From Streptomyces sp. MMG1533 (lineage in GTDB: Bacteria > Actinomycetota > Actinomycetes > Streptomycetales > Streptomycetaceae), in the NCBI RefSeq assembly GCF_001279775.1, contig NZ_LGDG01000200.1, positions 1 to 64,000 of the forward strand: a DNA stretch of 64,000 nt, in the 5' to 3' direction. Numbering within the stretch: position 1 is the first letter of the stretch; the number at the start of each line of letters is the position of its first letter. Below the pieces are notes generated by a model. It ran no database searches, was not told the DNA's origin, and was given only the letters and a program-made list of their open reading frames with translations. This document shows, piece by piece, positions 27,926 through 36,893 of this stretch. The position numbers were made by a program, and so were the translations under genes.

Positions 27926-29359
27926 ATGTCTCCCTCTGCGGCCCGTGCGAGGTCCCGCTCCACCGCGCTGCTTGCGGCCGGGTTGGTGACGGCCGGGCTC
28001 CTGGTGGCCTGCACGGACGCCGCGCAGGGTGCCGCGAGCCCGGTGAAGCGGGTCAGGGCGTCCGTGCACGACGACTTCGACGGAGACGGTTACGCGGACC
28101 TCGCGGTGAGCGGCACCCGGGGGACGGTGGGCGGACTCAAGGACGCCGGGTACGCGGCCGTGATGTACGGCGGGCCGCACGGTCTGTCCACCGCCCGCCG
28201 GGCCGTGATCAGCCGCAGCACCCCGGGCGTCCCCGGCGCACCCGACGAGGGACAGGGCTTCGGGTCCGCGCTGTCGCACGGTGACCTGGACGGAGACGGT
28301 TACGCCGACCTGGTGATCGGCGGAGTCGGCGGAAAGGACGCCGTCATCGTCTGGGGCTCGGCGAGCGGCCTCACCGGCGGCACCTCGGTCCCCACGTACA
28401 GCACGCTCTCCCAGGTCGGCGACTTCGACGGGGACGGCCACGCCGACGTCGCGTTGTTCCGGACCGCGCACACCGGGATGGACGACCCTCAGGGGACGGA
28501 TTCGGTGATCTGGTACGGCCCCGTCTCGCGCGCCGGGATTCCCGCCAGGACTTCCCACTTCGGCGACGAGTCCACCAAGTTCACCGAGGTGTGGTCGGCG
28601 TCGAGCGGCGATGTCAACGGCGACGGATTCGCCGATCTGGCGATCGCCGAGTACCACGGCGAGGGCAGCGACTCCACCGAGCTCTACTTCGGCAGCGCCG
28701 AGGGCCTCTCTCCGCGCAACAACGGAGGCGGAACGCCCGGATACACCCGGTCCGCCGTGCTGGGAGATGTCAACGGGGACGGATACGACGACTTCATCGC
28801 GGGCGACGGCAACGAGCGGGTCGATGTCGTCTACGGCGCCGGAAGCGGTTTGTCGGACCGGAAGGTGACGGTCAGCCAGAACACCCCGGGAGTGCCCGGA
28901 GCCGCCGAATTCGACGATCGATTCGGTTACTCGCTGGCCGTCGGTGACGTCACCGGAGACGGTATCGACGATCTCGCCGTCGGAGTGCCCGGTGAGGACC
29001 TCGGGGTGCAGTCGGAACCCGGCTGGCTCTCGGCGGTCGGTGCGGTGGCGGTGCTGCAGGGCAGCAGGTCCGGGCTCACCGGCGCCGGGGCGCAGCTCTT
29101 CACCCAGAACACCGCCGGCGTTCCCGGCAGCGCCGAGGCGAGTGACCAACTCGGCGGGGCGGTCCGCCTCGTGGACATCAACGGCAACGGCTACGCGGAC
29201 CTCGCCGCTGCCGCGATCGGCGAGGACGGCCGGAACGGCGCCGTCGCACTGTTGCGTGGTCGTCCGGAGGGCATCACCACCGACGCCGCTCTCCTCTTCG
29301 GACCGAAGGCGATCGGCGCTCCCGCCTCCAAGGCCTGGTTCGGGTACGCCCTGGACTGA
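27926..29359 (+). CDS. FG-GAP/VCBS repeat lipoprotein
   Basis: A 477-residue exported protein. The signal peptide ends in a lipobox-like L-L-V-A-C (cysteine near residue 29), so it is probably a lipoprotein held on the outer face of the membrane. The mature part is built of about seven FG-GAP (integrin alpha-type) blades with calcium loops of the type D-x-D-G-D-G-Y-x-D-L (for example DDFDGDGYADLAV, GDLDGDGYADLVI, GDVNGDGYDDFIA), which fold as a beta-propeller. Such propellers bind proteins or sugars; the ligand here is unknown. ATG at 27926 has GGAAGG at 27915-27920. A homologous intact gene lies at 35361 and a broken one at 35011. Confidence 0.88.
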   Translation: MSPSAARARSRSTALLAAGLVTAGLLVACTDAAQGAASPVKRVRASVHDDFDGDGYADLAVSGTRGTVGGLKDAGYAAVMYGGPHGLSTARRAVISRSTPGVPGAPDEGQGFGSALSHGDLDGDGYADLVIGGVGGKDAVIVWGSASGLTGGTSVPTYSTLSQVGDFDGDGHADVALFRTAHTGMDDPQGTDSVIWYGPVSRAGIPARTSHFGDESTKFTEVWSASSGDVNGDGFADLAIAEYHGEGSDSTELYFGSAEGLSPRNNGGGTPGYTRSAVLGDVNGDGYDDFIAGDGNERVDVVYGAGSGLSDRKVTVSQNTPGVPGAAEFDDRFGYSLAVGDVTGDGIDDLAVGVPGEDLGVQSEPGWLSAVGAVAVLQGSRSGLTGAGAQLFTQNTAGVPGSAEASDQLGGAVRLVDINGNGYADLAAAAIGEDGRNGAVALLRGRPEGITTDAALLFGPKAIGAPASKAWFGYALD

Positions 29360-29483
29360 GCCGCTGTGCGCCGACCGGTCTCGCGGCCGTCTCCGACGAC
29401 AGCTCGTACTGGCCGCGGTGGCAGGGCAATGCGGAACTGGACGATCCGAATACGAGCACGGGCTGCTGAAGCGTTCTTACTGA

Positions 29484-29672
29484 TCCCTTAATTACGAGGA
29501 GTTCGTCGGCGAGGACCACCGGCCGCCGTATACAGACCTGAATGTCGTGGGCATGCGCGTCCATCACAATCTCGTGATCACCGAGAAGGGTAAGAATGCC
29601 AAGGGGGGGGTGAATAAGAAGCGGGCCGTGAAGGCGCGGCACAGCAAGGCCTGGGCGCTTCCCCTGTGTTGA
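29484..29672 (+). pseudogene. Unidentified gene remnant in the gap after the FG-GAP gene
   Basis: The 434-nt gap 29360-29793 has coding-like fragments of lower GC. One frame ends A-V-S-D-D-S-S-Y-W-P-R-W-Q-G-N... with TGA at 29467-29469; another, 29484-29672, reads S-L-N-Y-E-E-F-V-G-E-D-H-R-P-P-Y-T-D-L and ends in a basic Lys/Arg-rich tail before TGA. Neither has a start codon with a ribosome site. A run of eight G residues at 29603-29610 is a likely frameshift site. The parent family was not recognised. The sequence looks unlike its neighbours and may be the trace of a lost foreign gene. Confidence 0.4.
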
Positions 29673-29793
29673 ACAGCGTCGCGGACGCGATCTCTTGGGA
29701 AGAGTCGAGTGCCTGACCAGGTAGGCTTATCTCTCACAATTTTTCTCTCGGCACGGTGGGGTGCCGAGGGCCTTCATATAGGCGGGGCGTTCG

Positions 29794-31803
29794 ATGGCAG
29801 TCAAGGTCAGCGTAGTTGTAGCGGTCTACAATCCGGGGAAGTACGTCGAGGACTGCATCTCTGGTTTGCTGCGCCAAAGCCTCCCGGACACCGAGTTCGA
29901 AGCGATCTTTGTGAACGACGGCTCCACCGACGAAACGCCCGAGCGCCTGGACCGGCTTGCCGCCGAGCACCCGCACATACACGTCATCCACCAGGAGGCC
30001 TCCGGCTGGTCCGGGAAACCGCGAAACACCGGTATCGCGGCGGCTCGCGGCGAGTTCGTGATGTTCGTGGACCACGACGACTGGCTCGGTGACGAGGCTC
30101 TGGAGCGGATGTACGACTACGGCACGGCGAACGACGCCGATGTCGTCGTAGGCAAGATGGCGGGCATCGGCCGCCCGGTCCCGCAGGAACTGTTCCGGGT
30201 CAACCGGCCGCGCGCCACCGTGGAGAACGCGCCGCTGATCGACAGCCTCACCCCGCACAAGATGTTCCGCCGGGAGTTCCTGGACGAGCACGGCATCCGC
30301 TTCAAGGAGGGCCGCCGCCGACTGGAGGACCACGTCTTTGTCGCCGAGGCCTACCTTCGGGCGAAGAGCGTCGCCGTCCTCAGCGACTACCTCTGCTACT
30401 ACCACATCACCCGGGACGACGGCTCCAACGCCGGCTTCCAGCGCTTCGACCCGGCCGGCTACTTCCGGAACCTCCGCGAGGCCCTCGACGTGGTCGAGGA
30501 ACTCACCGAGCCGGGTCCGCTGCGCGAGAAGCTGTTCAGCCGCTGGCTGCGCAACGAGATGGTCGAGCGGCTGCGCGGCAACCGACTCCTCAAGCTCCCC
30601 GAGGACTATGCAGAGGACCTCTACCGCGAGATCCGCGGCGTGGTCACCGAACGCTTCGGACCGGGCGTCTTCGCCTGTGTCGCCCCCACCCAGCGGGTGG
30701 TGGCCGGGCTGATCGCCGCCGACCTCTACCAGGACATCCGGGAACTCGCCCGCTGGGAGGCCGGGATCAAGCCCACCGGCAGCCTGTCCTCCCTGGCCTG
30801 GGAGGGAGGCGTCCTGAACATCGGCCTCAGCGCCGAGTACCAGGTCGAGGGTGCCCCGATGACCTTCCGCCGGGACGGCGAGCGCAGTCTGCTCGGCCTG
30901 CCGCTCTCCGGCAAGGCGCTGGAGGCACTGGCCGGCCAGGGCATCGACCTGGACGCCCCGGTGGACCGCAGCGACGTGGACCTGGTGGTCCGGCACCGCG
31001 AGGACGCCACCCAGTACTACCTCCCGCTGGACAGCGAGCCGCACCGGCTGGACGCCGGGGACGGCTCCTTCCGCCAGCAGATCACCGCACGCGCCGTGTT
31101 CGACCCGCAGACCGCGGCCGTGGGCAAGCCCCTGACCAAGGGGATCTGGGACCTGCACCTGCGCATCAAGTCCTGCGGCTGGAGCAAGGAGACCCGGCTC
31201 GGCGCCGTGCGCGGCGAAGCCGTCGAGGCCGGGCGCCTGGCCGCGCTCATCGGTGAGCCGAGGCGGCTGGTCCTGCCGTACTGGACCGACGGGCCGGGCA
31301 ATCTCTCCTTCGACGTCGACCAGCACACCGGCAAGCTGGAGCGCGAGGCAGTGGCGCTGATGGACCCGGCCGCGGCCGTGGTCGACGGCTCCACCGTCCG
31401 CCTCCCGCTGCCGCTGCACCTCGCGGCGGATGCCGGAGATCCGGTACAGCTCCGCTTCGAGCGCAAGAACGTGGGCAAAATCGCCGCCGACGCCGTGGTG
31501 GACGGCTGCACCGTGAGCGCCCCGCTGCCGCTGGAGCAGCTCACCGGGCGCCGCTGGGCGGTCCGGATCGGTGTGCCGTCCGCCGCCCGTGGCCAGGCAC
31601 ACTGGACCCGGCTCCCGGTCGACGTGGTGGTGGGCGCCGACGGCACCGCCCGGGTGATCGACCGGCACACCCCGCCGGCCAAGCCCGCCGCGAAGAAGTC
31701 GGCGAAGCCGGCCCCGAAGAAGCCCGCACCGCCGCGTCCGCTGTGGCGCCGGGCGGCCGGGCGCCTCAAGCGCGCCCTGACGAACCAGCAGAAGAAGAGC
31801 TGA
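29794..31803 (+). CDS. Family 2 glycosyltransferase with long C-terminal extension
   Basis: GT-A fold enzyme: VSVVVAVYN at 5-13, NDGSTDETPE at 41-50, and the metal-binding DHDD at 93-96, as in teichoic-acid and capsular glycosyltransferases. Of 669 residues, about 1-320 are the catalytic and helical part; about 330-620 contain beta-rich repeats seen in streptomycete glycosyltransferases of polymer loci; the last ~45 are Lys/Pro/Ala-rich and basic, suiting membrane or polymer contact. Its position between rmlABD and rmlC suggests it uses dTDP-rhamnose, an inference from context. rmlC starts 11 nt after its stop. ATG 29794 has GGCGGGG at 29781-29787. Confidence 0.88.
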   Translation: MAVKVSVVVAVYNPGKYVEDCISGLLRQSLPDTEFEAIFVNDGSTDETPERLDRLAAEHPHIHVIHQEASGWSGKPRNTGIAAARGEFVMFVDHDDWLGDEALERMYDYGTANDADVVVGKMAGIGRPVPQELFRVNRPRATVENAPLIDSLTPHKMFRREFLDEHGIRFKEGRRRLEDHVFVAEAYLRAKSVAVLSDYLCYYHITRDDGSNAGFQRFDPAGYFRNLREALDVVEELTEPGPLREKLFSRWLRNEMVERLRGNRLLKLPEDYAEDLYREIRGVVTERFGPGVFACVAPTQRVVAGLIAADLYQDIRELARWEAGIKPTGSLSSLAWEGGVLNIGLSAEYQVEGAPMTFRRDGERSLLGLPLSGKALEALAGQGIDLDAPVDRSDVDLVVRHREDATQYYLPLDSEPHRLDAGDGSFRQQITARAVFDPQTAAVGKPLTKGIWDLHLRIKSCGWSKETRLGAVRGEAVEAGRLAALIGEPRRLVLPYWTDGPGNLSFDVDQHTGKLEREAVALMDPAAAVVDGSTVRLPLPLHLAADAGDPVQLRFERKNVGKIAADAVVDGCTVSAPLPLEQLTGRRWAVRIGVPSAARGQAHWTRLPVDVVVGADGTARVIDRHTPPAKPAAKKSAKPAPKKPAPPRPLWRRAAGRLKRALTNQQKKS

Positions 31804-31814
31804 GGATCCCCGCG

Positions 31815-32408
31815 ATGCGACCACTTTCCATTTCCGGCGCCTGGGTGCACGAGCCGAAGGTCTTCCCCGACGGCCGGGGCAGCTTCCACGAGTGGTTCAA
31901 GGCACCTCTCTTCACCGAGGCGGCCGGCCACCCGCTCACCCTGGCCCAGGCCAACATGTCCGTCTCCAGCCGGGGCACCCTGCGCGGCATCCACTTCGCG
32001 GACGTGCCGCCCGGCCAGGCCAAGTACGTCAAGTGCGTGCGCGGCGCGGTCCTCGACGTGATCGTGGACATCCGGACCGGCTCGCCCACCTTCGGCCGGT
32101 GGGAGGCGGTCCGCCTCGACGACCGCGACCACCATGCGGTCTACCTCTCCGAGGGCCTGGGCCACGGCTTCATGGCGCTCACCGAGGACGCCACCGTGGT
32201 CTATCTCTGCTCCGAGGGATACGCCCCCGAGCGCGAGCACGGCATCCACCCGCTCGACCCGGCCCTCGGTATCGACTGGCCCGCGGACATCGCCCCGCTG
32301 CTCTCCGCCAAGGACGAGCAGGCACCCACCCTGGACCAGGCGCGCGAGCAGGGCCTGCTGCCCTCCTACGAGGACTGCGTGGCCTACCGGGAGAGCCTCG
32401 GTGGCTGA
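31815..32408 (+). CDS. rmlC: dTDP-4-dehydrorhamnose 3,5-epimerase
   Basis: Cupin-type epimerase converting dTDP-4-keto-6-deoxyglucose to dTDP-4-keto-L-rhamnose. The 197-residue protein has the expected RmlC features: FPDGRGSFHEWF, TLRGIHF with the catalytic His, VDIRTGSPTFGRWEAV and the tyrosine/GLGHGF segment. It completes the rml set but lies apart from rmlABD, downstream of the glycosyltransferase. ATG 31815 has GAGGAT at 31802-31807 (UGA-GGAUC overlap with the upstream stop). The promoter of rplU begins only 12 nt after its stop. Confidence 0.93.
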   Translation: MRPLSISGAWVHEPKVFPDGRGSFHEWFKAPLFTEAAGHPLTLAQANMSVSSRGTLRGIHFADVPPGQAKYVKCVRGAVLDVIVDIRTGSPTFGRWEAVRLDDRDHHAVYLSEGLGHGFMALTEDATVVYLCSEGYAPEREHGIHPLDPALGIDWPADIAPLLSAKDEQAPTLDQAREQGLLPSYEDCVAYRESLGG

Positions 32409-32419
32409 CCGGTCCCAGT

Positions 32420-32448
32420 TTGACCACGCCTGAAGCGGCCCGTAACCT
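32420..32448 (+). promoter_or_regulatory. Vegetative-type promoter of rplU-rpmA
   Basis: TTGACC (32420-32425), 17-bp spacer, TAACCT (32443-32448): close to the principal sigma consensus of streptomycetes. It would start transcription near 32455 and give a 5' leader of about 130 nt before rplU. Confidence 0.6.
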
Positions 32449-32496
32449 GGACCGTCGGCGTGTCCACTGACGTGCCACATCCCCGTAAACCTTTTC

Positions 32497-32521
32497 CTTC
32501 GGAGCACACGGTGTTCCGAAG
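32497..32521 (+). promoter_or_regulatory. Stem-loop in the rplU leader
   Basis: CTTCGGAGCAC (32497-32507) pairs over 11 positions (one G-U) with GTGTTCCGAAG (32511-32521) around an ACG triloop. Further GC-rich inverted sequence follows (about 32527-32555). Ribosomal-protein leaders often bind their own product; an L21 autoregulatory leader is known in some Firmicutes, but nothing here proves that role. Confidence 0.5.
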
Positions 32522-32586
32522 AGGCCGTTCGCCTGCCGGGCGGCTGGACTGCGGGGGTGCCGTTCCCGAGTGAGAGAGAGATCCGC

Positions 32587-32907
32587 GTGTACGCCATCGT
32601 GCGCAGCGGTGGTCGCCAGCACAAGGTTGCTGTCGGCGACATCGTTGAGGTTGACAAGATTTCCACTGCCAAGGTTGGCGACACCGTAGAGCTCTCTACG
32701 CTGCTCGTTGTCGACGGCGACGCTGTGACCAGCGACCCGTGGGTGCTGGCCGGCATCAAGGTCCAGGCCGAGGTCGTGGACCACCACAAGGGTGTGAAGA
32801 TCGACATCCTTCGTTACAAGAACAAGACCGGCTACCGCCGTCGTCAGGGCCACCGCCAGCAGTACACGGCGATCAAGGTCACTGAGATCCCCGCGGCTGC
32901 GAAGTAA
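32587..32907 (+). CDS. rplU: 50S ribosomal protein L21
   Basis: A 106-residue L21, starting [12 protein letters not shown] and ending with the typical basic [18 protein letters not shown] segment that binds 23S rRNA. GTG 32587 is preceded by GAGAGAGAG at 32572-32580; an earlier GTG-type frame from 32557 would add ten residues not found in L21. Followed 14 nt later by rpmA, then obg: the common rplU-rpmA-obg cluster. Codon use here includes more T-ending codons (GTT, GCT) than the surroundings, as usual for highly expressed genes. Confidence 0.98.
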   Translation: MYAIVRSGGRQHKVAVGDIVEVDKISTAKVGDTVELSTLLVVDGDAVTSDPWVLAGIKVQAEVVDHHKGVKIDILRYKNKTGYRRRQGHRQQYTAIKVTEIPAAAK

Positions 32908-32921
32908 GGGACTGAGGAGAC

Positions 32922-33176
32922 ATGGCACACAAGAAGGGCGCATCGTCCACCCGGAACGGTCGCGACTCCAATGCCCAGCGGCTCGGCGTGAAGCGCTTCG
33001 GCGGTCAGGTCGTCAACGCTGGTGAGATCCTGGTCCGCCAGCGCGGCACCCACTTCCACCCCGGCGCGGGCGTCGGCCGTGGCGGCGACGACACGCTGTT
33101 CGCGCTGCAGCCCGGTGCGGTGGAGTTCGGTACCCACCGTGGCCGCAAGGTCGTGAACATCGTTCCGGTCGCCTGA
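32922..33176 (+). CDS. rpmA: 50S ribosomal protein L27
   Basis: An 84-residue L27 with the characteristic start [20 protein letters not shown]; the N-terminal tail reaches the peptidyl transferase centre. Followed by [23 protein letters not shown], typical for the family. ATG 32922 has GAGGAG at 32914-32919 region (CTGAGGAGAC). Co-transcribed with rplU; a strong terminator-like hairpin follows. Confidence 0.98.
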   Translation: MAHKKGASSTRNGRDSNAQRLGVKRFGGQVVNAGEILVRQRGTHFHPGAGVGRGGDDTLFALQPGAVEFGTHRGRKVVNIVPVA

Positions 33177-33191
33177 TCGGAAATCTTCGCG

Positions 33192-33230
33192 AGGCGGACC
33201 TCACTTCCCTCACGGGAAGCGGGTCCGCCT
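33192..33230 (+). terminator. Terminator/attenuator after rpmA
   Basis: Outer stem AGGCGGACC (33192-33200) / GGTCCGCCT (33222-33230), inner stem CTTCCC (33204-33209) / GGGAAG (33214-33219) with loop TCAC, followed by TTCGCG. It separates the ribosomal protein genes from obg. Confidence 0.8.
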
Positions 33231-33279
33231 TTCGCGTGTTGCACAGAAGACATCCCGTACGTAACTGGAGGCACATCCC

Positions 33280-34716
33280 ATGACCACCTTCGTGGACCGC
33301 GTCGAGCTGCATGTCGCCGCGGGTAACGGAGGCCACGGCTGTGCCTCCGTCCACCGGGAGAAGTTCAAGCCGCTGGGCGGCCCGGACGGCGGCAACGGGG
33401 GGCGCGGCGGTGACGTCATCCTGACCGTCGACCAGTCCGTGACCACGCTGCTCGACTACCACCACTCCCCGCACCGCAAGGCCACCAGCGGCAAGCCCGG
33501 CGAGGGCGGCAACCGTTCCGGCAAGGACGGACAGGACCTGGTCCTGGCGGTGCCGGACGGCACCGTCGTCCTCGACAAGGCCGGCAATGTGCTCGCCGAC
33601 CTGGTCGGGCACGGCACCTCCTACATCGCCGCGCAGGGCGGCCGCGGCGGCCTCGGCAACGCGGCGCTGGCCTCCGCGCGGCGCAAGGCGCCCGGCTTCG
33701 CGCTGCTCGGCGAGCCGGGGGGCCTGCAGGACATCGTCCTGGAGCTGAAGACCGTCGCGGACGTGGCCCTGGTCGGCTACCCGAGCGCCGGCAAGTCCTC
33801 GCTGATCTCCGTGATGTCGGCCGCCAAGCCGAAGATCGCGGACTACCCGTTCACCACGCTGGTGCCGAACCTGGGCGTGGTCACCGCCGGCTCGACGGTC
33901 TACACCGTCGCCGACGTGCCCGGTCTCATCCCGGGCGCCAGCCAGGGCAAGGGCCTTGGCCTGGAGTTCCTGCGCCACGTGGAGCGGTGCAGTGTGCTCG
34001 TGCACGTGCTGGACACGGCGACGCTGGAGTCCGACCGCGACCCGGTGTCCGACCTCGACATCATCGAGGCGGAGCTGCGGGAGTACGGCGGGCTCGACAA
34101 CAGGCCGCGGATCGTCGTCCTGAACAAGATCGACGTACCGGACGGCAAGGACCTCGCCGAGATGGTGCGGCCGGACCTGGAGGCTCGGGGTTACCGGGTC
34201 TTCGCGGTGTCGGCGGTGGCGCACATGGGGCTGAAGGAACTGTCCTTCGCACTGGCGGAGATGGTCGGCGCGGCCCGGGCGGCGAAGCCGAAGGAAGAGG
34301 CCACGCGGATCGTCATCCGGCCGAAGGCCGTCGACGACGCGGGCTTCACCGTGACGCTCGAGGAGGACGGCCTGTTCCGGGTGCGGGGCGAGAAGCCCGA
34401 GCGCTGGGTGCGGCAGACCGACTTCAGCAACGACGAGGCCGTGGGCTATCTCGCGGACCGGCTCAACCGCCTCGGTGTGGAGGACGAGTTGATGAAGGCC
34501 GGGGCCCGTTCGGGCGACGGCGTCGCCATCGGCCCCGAGGACAACGCGGTCGTCTTCGACTGGGAGCCGACGGCGATGGCCGGTGCGGAGATGCTCGGCC
34601 GACGTGGTGAGGACCACCGGTTCGAGGCACCGCGGCCCGCGGCACAGCGGCGTCGGGACCGGCAGGCGGAGCGGGACGAGGCGACGCAGGAGTTCGAGGA
34701 CTTCGAGCCGTTCTAG
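33280..34716 (+). CDS. obg: GTPase Obg
   Basis: Ribosome-associated GTPase; in streptomycetes Obg is known to affect aerial mycelium formation. The 478-residue protein has the glycine-rich Obg fold (about 1-158), the G domain with G1 GYPSAGKSS at 166-174, G2 in DYPFTTL, G3 DVPGLI and G4 NKID, and the C-terminal OCT domain (about 345-425). An acidic tail ending FEDFEPF closes it. ATG 33280 has TGGAGGC at 33267-33273. Its final codons (GAG-CCG-TTC-TAG) form the first unit and a half of a 15-unit tandem repeat that continues past the stop. Confidence 0.97.
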   Translation: MTTFVDRVELHVAAGNGGHGCASVHREKFKPLGGPDGGNGGRGGDVILTVDQSVTTLLDYHHSPHRKATSGKPGEGGNRSGKDGQDLVLAVPDGTVVLDKAGNVLADLVGHGTSYIAAQGGRGGLGNAALASARRKAPGFALLGEPGGLQDIVLELKTVADVALVGYPSAGKSSLISVMSAAKPKIADYPFTTLVPNLGVVTAGSTVYTVADVPGLIPGASQGKGLGLEFLRHVERCSVLVHVLDTATLESDRDPVSDLDIIEAELREYGGLDNRPRIVVLNKIDVPDGKDLAEMVRPDLEARGYRVFAVSAVAHMGLKELSFALAEMVGAARAAKPKEEATRIVIRPKAVDDAGFTVTLEEDGLFRVRGEKPERWVRQTDFSNDEAVGYLADRLNRLGVEDELMKAGARSGDGVAIGPEDNAVVFDWEPTAMAGAEMLGRRGEDHRFEAPRPAAQRRRDRQAERDEATQEFEDFEPF

Positions 34717-34839
34717 TCGTCCGAGCCGTCTGAGCCGTCTGAGCCGTTCTAGTCGTCCGAGCCGTCTGAGCCGTTCTAGTCGTCTGACCCGTCTGAGCCG
34801 TCTGAGCCGTCTGAGCCGTCCGAGCCGTCCGAGCCGTTC
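34705..34839 (+). repeat. Tandem array of fifteen 9-bp units across the obg stop codon
   Basis: Perfectly phased units of 9 bp, consensus GAGCCGTCT, with variants GAGCCGTTC, GAGCCGTCC, GACCCGTCT and TAGTCGTC(C/T). The TAG variant occurs as units 2, 6 and 9 (34714, 34750, 34777); the first is the stop codon of obg, the others are in the same frame. No gene is supported in this array. Confidence 0.95.
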
Positions 34840-35010
34840 CAGCCGGACGGCGCGGCATGGCGCCGGACGGCACGGCGGGTGTTAACTCCAGCAAAAATTC
34901 CGGTATACGGCAGGCAACCAACCTTCGCTCCGGTGAGTCGTACTGGGCAGTGCGGATGAGGATCTTGACGCTCTCCGCGGTCAACTGTCCATTCGGCAGC
35001 CGGAGTCGAC

Positions 35011-35316
35011 GTGCCCGAGCCTGTTTCCCGTCGTAGCGCGCGGCGTCCTGTCACGATCGCCCTCGCGCTGCCGGCGGCGACCGCCACCGCGTTTCCGGTT
35101 GCCACCGCGGGTGTCGCGACCCCGTCGCCGGCCACCCCCCGACGGCGACGGCATCGCCGACCTCGGCGTCCGTGTCACCAGCGTCCACGAGCCCGACTCG
35201 CACGCAGTCGTCCTGCTCTCGGGCGGCGCGACGGCCGCACTGGCAAGAACAGGCTCCTCGTCGGCGGCGAGGGGGTGGCGACCGGCGCCCGCTTCGCGGC
35301 GGTACCGGCGGACTGA
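35011..35316 (+). pseudogene. Frameshifted FG-GAP-type secreted protein
   Basis: GTG at 35011 opens a good signal peptide (RRSARRPVTIALALPAATATAFP). After about residue 43 the FG-GAP signature (PDGDGIADLGVRVTSVHEPD, then SHAVVLLSGGAT) is found only in another frame, starting near the C-run at 35134-35139. A second shift near 35240 returns to the first frame for NRLLVGGEGVATGARFAAVPAD and TGA at 35316. So it is one short FG-GAP protein of about 100 residues broken twice, or sequence of a decayed copy of the neighbouring gene at 35361. The 150 nt before it (34860-35010) hold a weak TTAACT-16-TATACG pair (34882-34909) but no other feature. Confidence 0.6.
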
Positions 35317-35360
35317 CGGCGACGACGCCCTCGTACGAACGCACCACAGGGGAGAGTGAC

Positions 35361-36845
35361 ATGAACAAGCAGCGCAGGACCTGGCGCGTCGGGCTCGCCG
35401 TCGTCATGGCGGTGACCGGTGCGGCGGTCCTCCCGGCGGCGCACGCCGACACCCAGCGGGCCACCGCGCAGCTGCGGGACGACTTCAACGGCGACGGCTA
35501 CTCGGACCTCGCCGTGGCGGCACCCGAGGCGACCGTCGGCGGGAAGACGAAGGCCGGTTACGTGGCCGTGCTGTACGGGTCGGCGGACGGACTGAAGACC
35601 TCGACCAGGCAGGTGTTCAGCCAGAACACCGCCGGCATCCCGGGCGCCGCCGAGACCGACGACCAGTTCGGCAGCGCGCTGACCACCGCCGACCTCGACC
35701 GGGACGGGTACGCGGACCTGGTCGTCGGCGTCGGCGGTGAGGACACCGAGTCCGGGGGCACCAACTCCGGCTATGTACAGGCCGTCTGGGGCGGCGCCCA
35801 GGGGCTCTCGGCGGGCTCCTCGCTGGCCACCGGCCTCAGCACCGTGGGCACGTGGGGCGCGCTCGGCGCCCACGGGACGCTCACGGTCGGCGATGTCGAC
35901 GGCGACGGGGCGCCGGACGTGGCGGCCGTCGAGAACAACTACAAACTCCGGGTCGTCAAGGGCCCCTTCGGGCGGGACGGCGTCACCAACGGCGGCGAGC
36001 GGGTCGTCGAGGACGACTCCGATCCCCGCTACCTGGACCTGGCCGCCGGTGACGTCAACGGCGACGGCATCGACGACGTCGTGGGCACCGCAAACGACGG
36101 CGACGAGTACGACGCCCGCCGGATCACCTACTGGCAGGGCACCCCGGACGGACTCGCCGAGCGCGAGCTGGTCACCGACGCCGACGGCCGCCGGATACAG
36201 GGCGGCGAATCCGTCGACCTCGGCGACGTGAACAAGGACGGGTACGCGGACATCGTCGTGGGCCGCCTCGACGGCTACGACAGCGACCTCGACACCCCGC
36301 TCGCCAAGGGCGGCCGGGTCACCGTCGTCCCCGGCACCCAGAGCGGCCCCGACGGCACCAGGGTGACGTACCTCAACCAGGACAGCGCCGGTGTCCCGGG
36401 AGCGGCCGAGAGCGGCGACTTCTTCGGCTCCGACGTCTCGGTCGCCGATGTCGACGGCGACGGCTACGCCGACGTCGCGGCGGGCGTACCCGGCGAGGAC
36501 TTCGACGGGCTCACCGCCGCCGGGAGCGTGGTCGTGCTGCGGGGCGGCGCCCAGGGCCTGACCGGCACCGGTGCCCAGTCGTTCAGCCAGGACACCGCGG
36601 GCGTTCCGGGCACGGCCGAGAACTCCGACCTGTTCGGCCGCACGACCCGACTCGTGGACGCGAACCACGACGGCCGCGCCGAACTCGCCGTCGGCGCCAC
36701 GGGCGAGAACGCGAACGCCGGCTCGGTGTGGGTGTTCCGGTCGGCCTCGTCCGGCATCACCGCGACCGGTTCGTTCACCTTCGGCGCCGGGACGCTCGGC
36801 ACCGTGGCGACGAACGCGCGCCTCGGCTCGGGGTTCGCGTACTGA
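35361..36845 (+). CDS. FG-GAP/VCBS repeat secreted protein
   Basis: A 494-residue protein with a Sec signal peptide (basic start MNKQRRTWR, hydrophobic core, cleavage near AHA-D) and no lipobox, so secreted or wall-associated. About seven beta-propeller blades with calcium loops of the form D-x-N/D-G-D-G-x-x-D (DDFNGDGYSDLAV, ADLDRDGYADLVV, GDVDGDGAPDVAA, GDVNGDGIDDVVG, GDVNKDGYADIVV, ADVDGDGYADVAA). The recurring QNTAGIPGAAE(T/S) linker is shared with the protein at 27926, showing close relationship. ATG 35361 has GGGGAGAG at 35349-35356. The frame is open far upstream but that part is not coding. Confidence 0.88.
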   Translation: MNKQRRTWRVGLAVVMAVTGAAVLPAAHADTQRATAQLRDDFNGDGYSDLAVAAPEATVGGKTKAGYVAVLYGSADGLKTSTRQVFSQNTAGIPGAAETDDQFGSALTTADLDRDGYADLVVGVGGEDTESGGTNSGYVQAVWGGAQGLSAGSSLATGLSTVGTWGALGAHGTLTVGDVDGDGAPDVAAVENNYKLRVVKGPFGRDGVTNGGERVVEDDSDPRYLDLAAGDVNGDGIDDVVGTANDGDEYDARRITYWQGTPDGLAERELVTDADGRRIQGGESVDLGDVNKDGYADIVVGRLDGYDSDLDTPLAKGGRVTVVPGTQSGPDGTRVTYLNQDSAGVPGAAESGDFFGSDVSVADVDGDGYADVAAGVPGEDFDGLTAAGSVVVLRGGAQGLTGTGAQSFSQDTAGVPGTAENSDLFGRTTRLVDANHDGRAELAVGATGENANAGSVWVFRSASSGITATGSFTFGAGTLGTVATNARLGSGFAY

Positions 36846-36893
36846 GCAACCGTCACCGGCAGGGCCATTAGAGACCCGTTGCGACACGCCCAC

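Noticed and set aside
34723..34860. Open frame through the 9-bp array giving Ser-Arg or Ser-Asp-Gly repeats
   Set aside because: The frames simply translate the tandem repeat; no start site and TAG/TGA codons recur in the obg frame.
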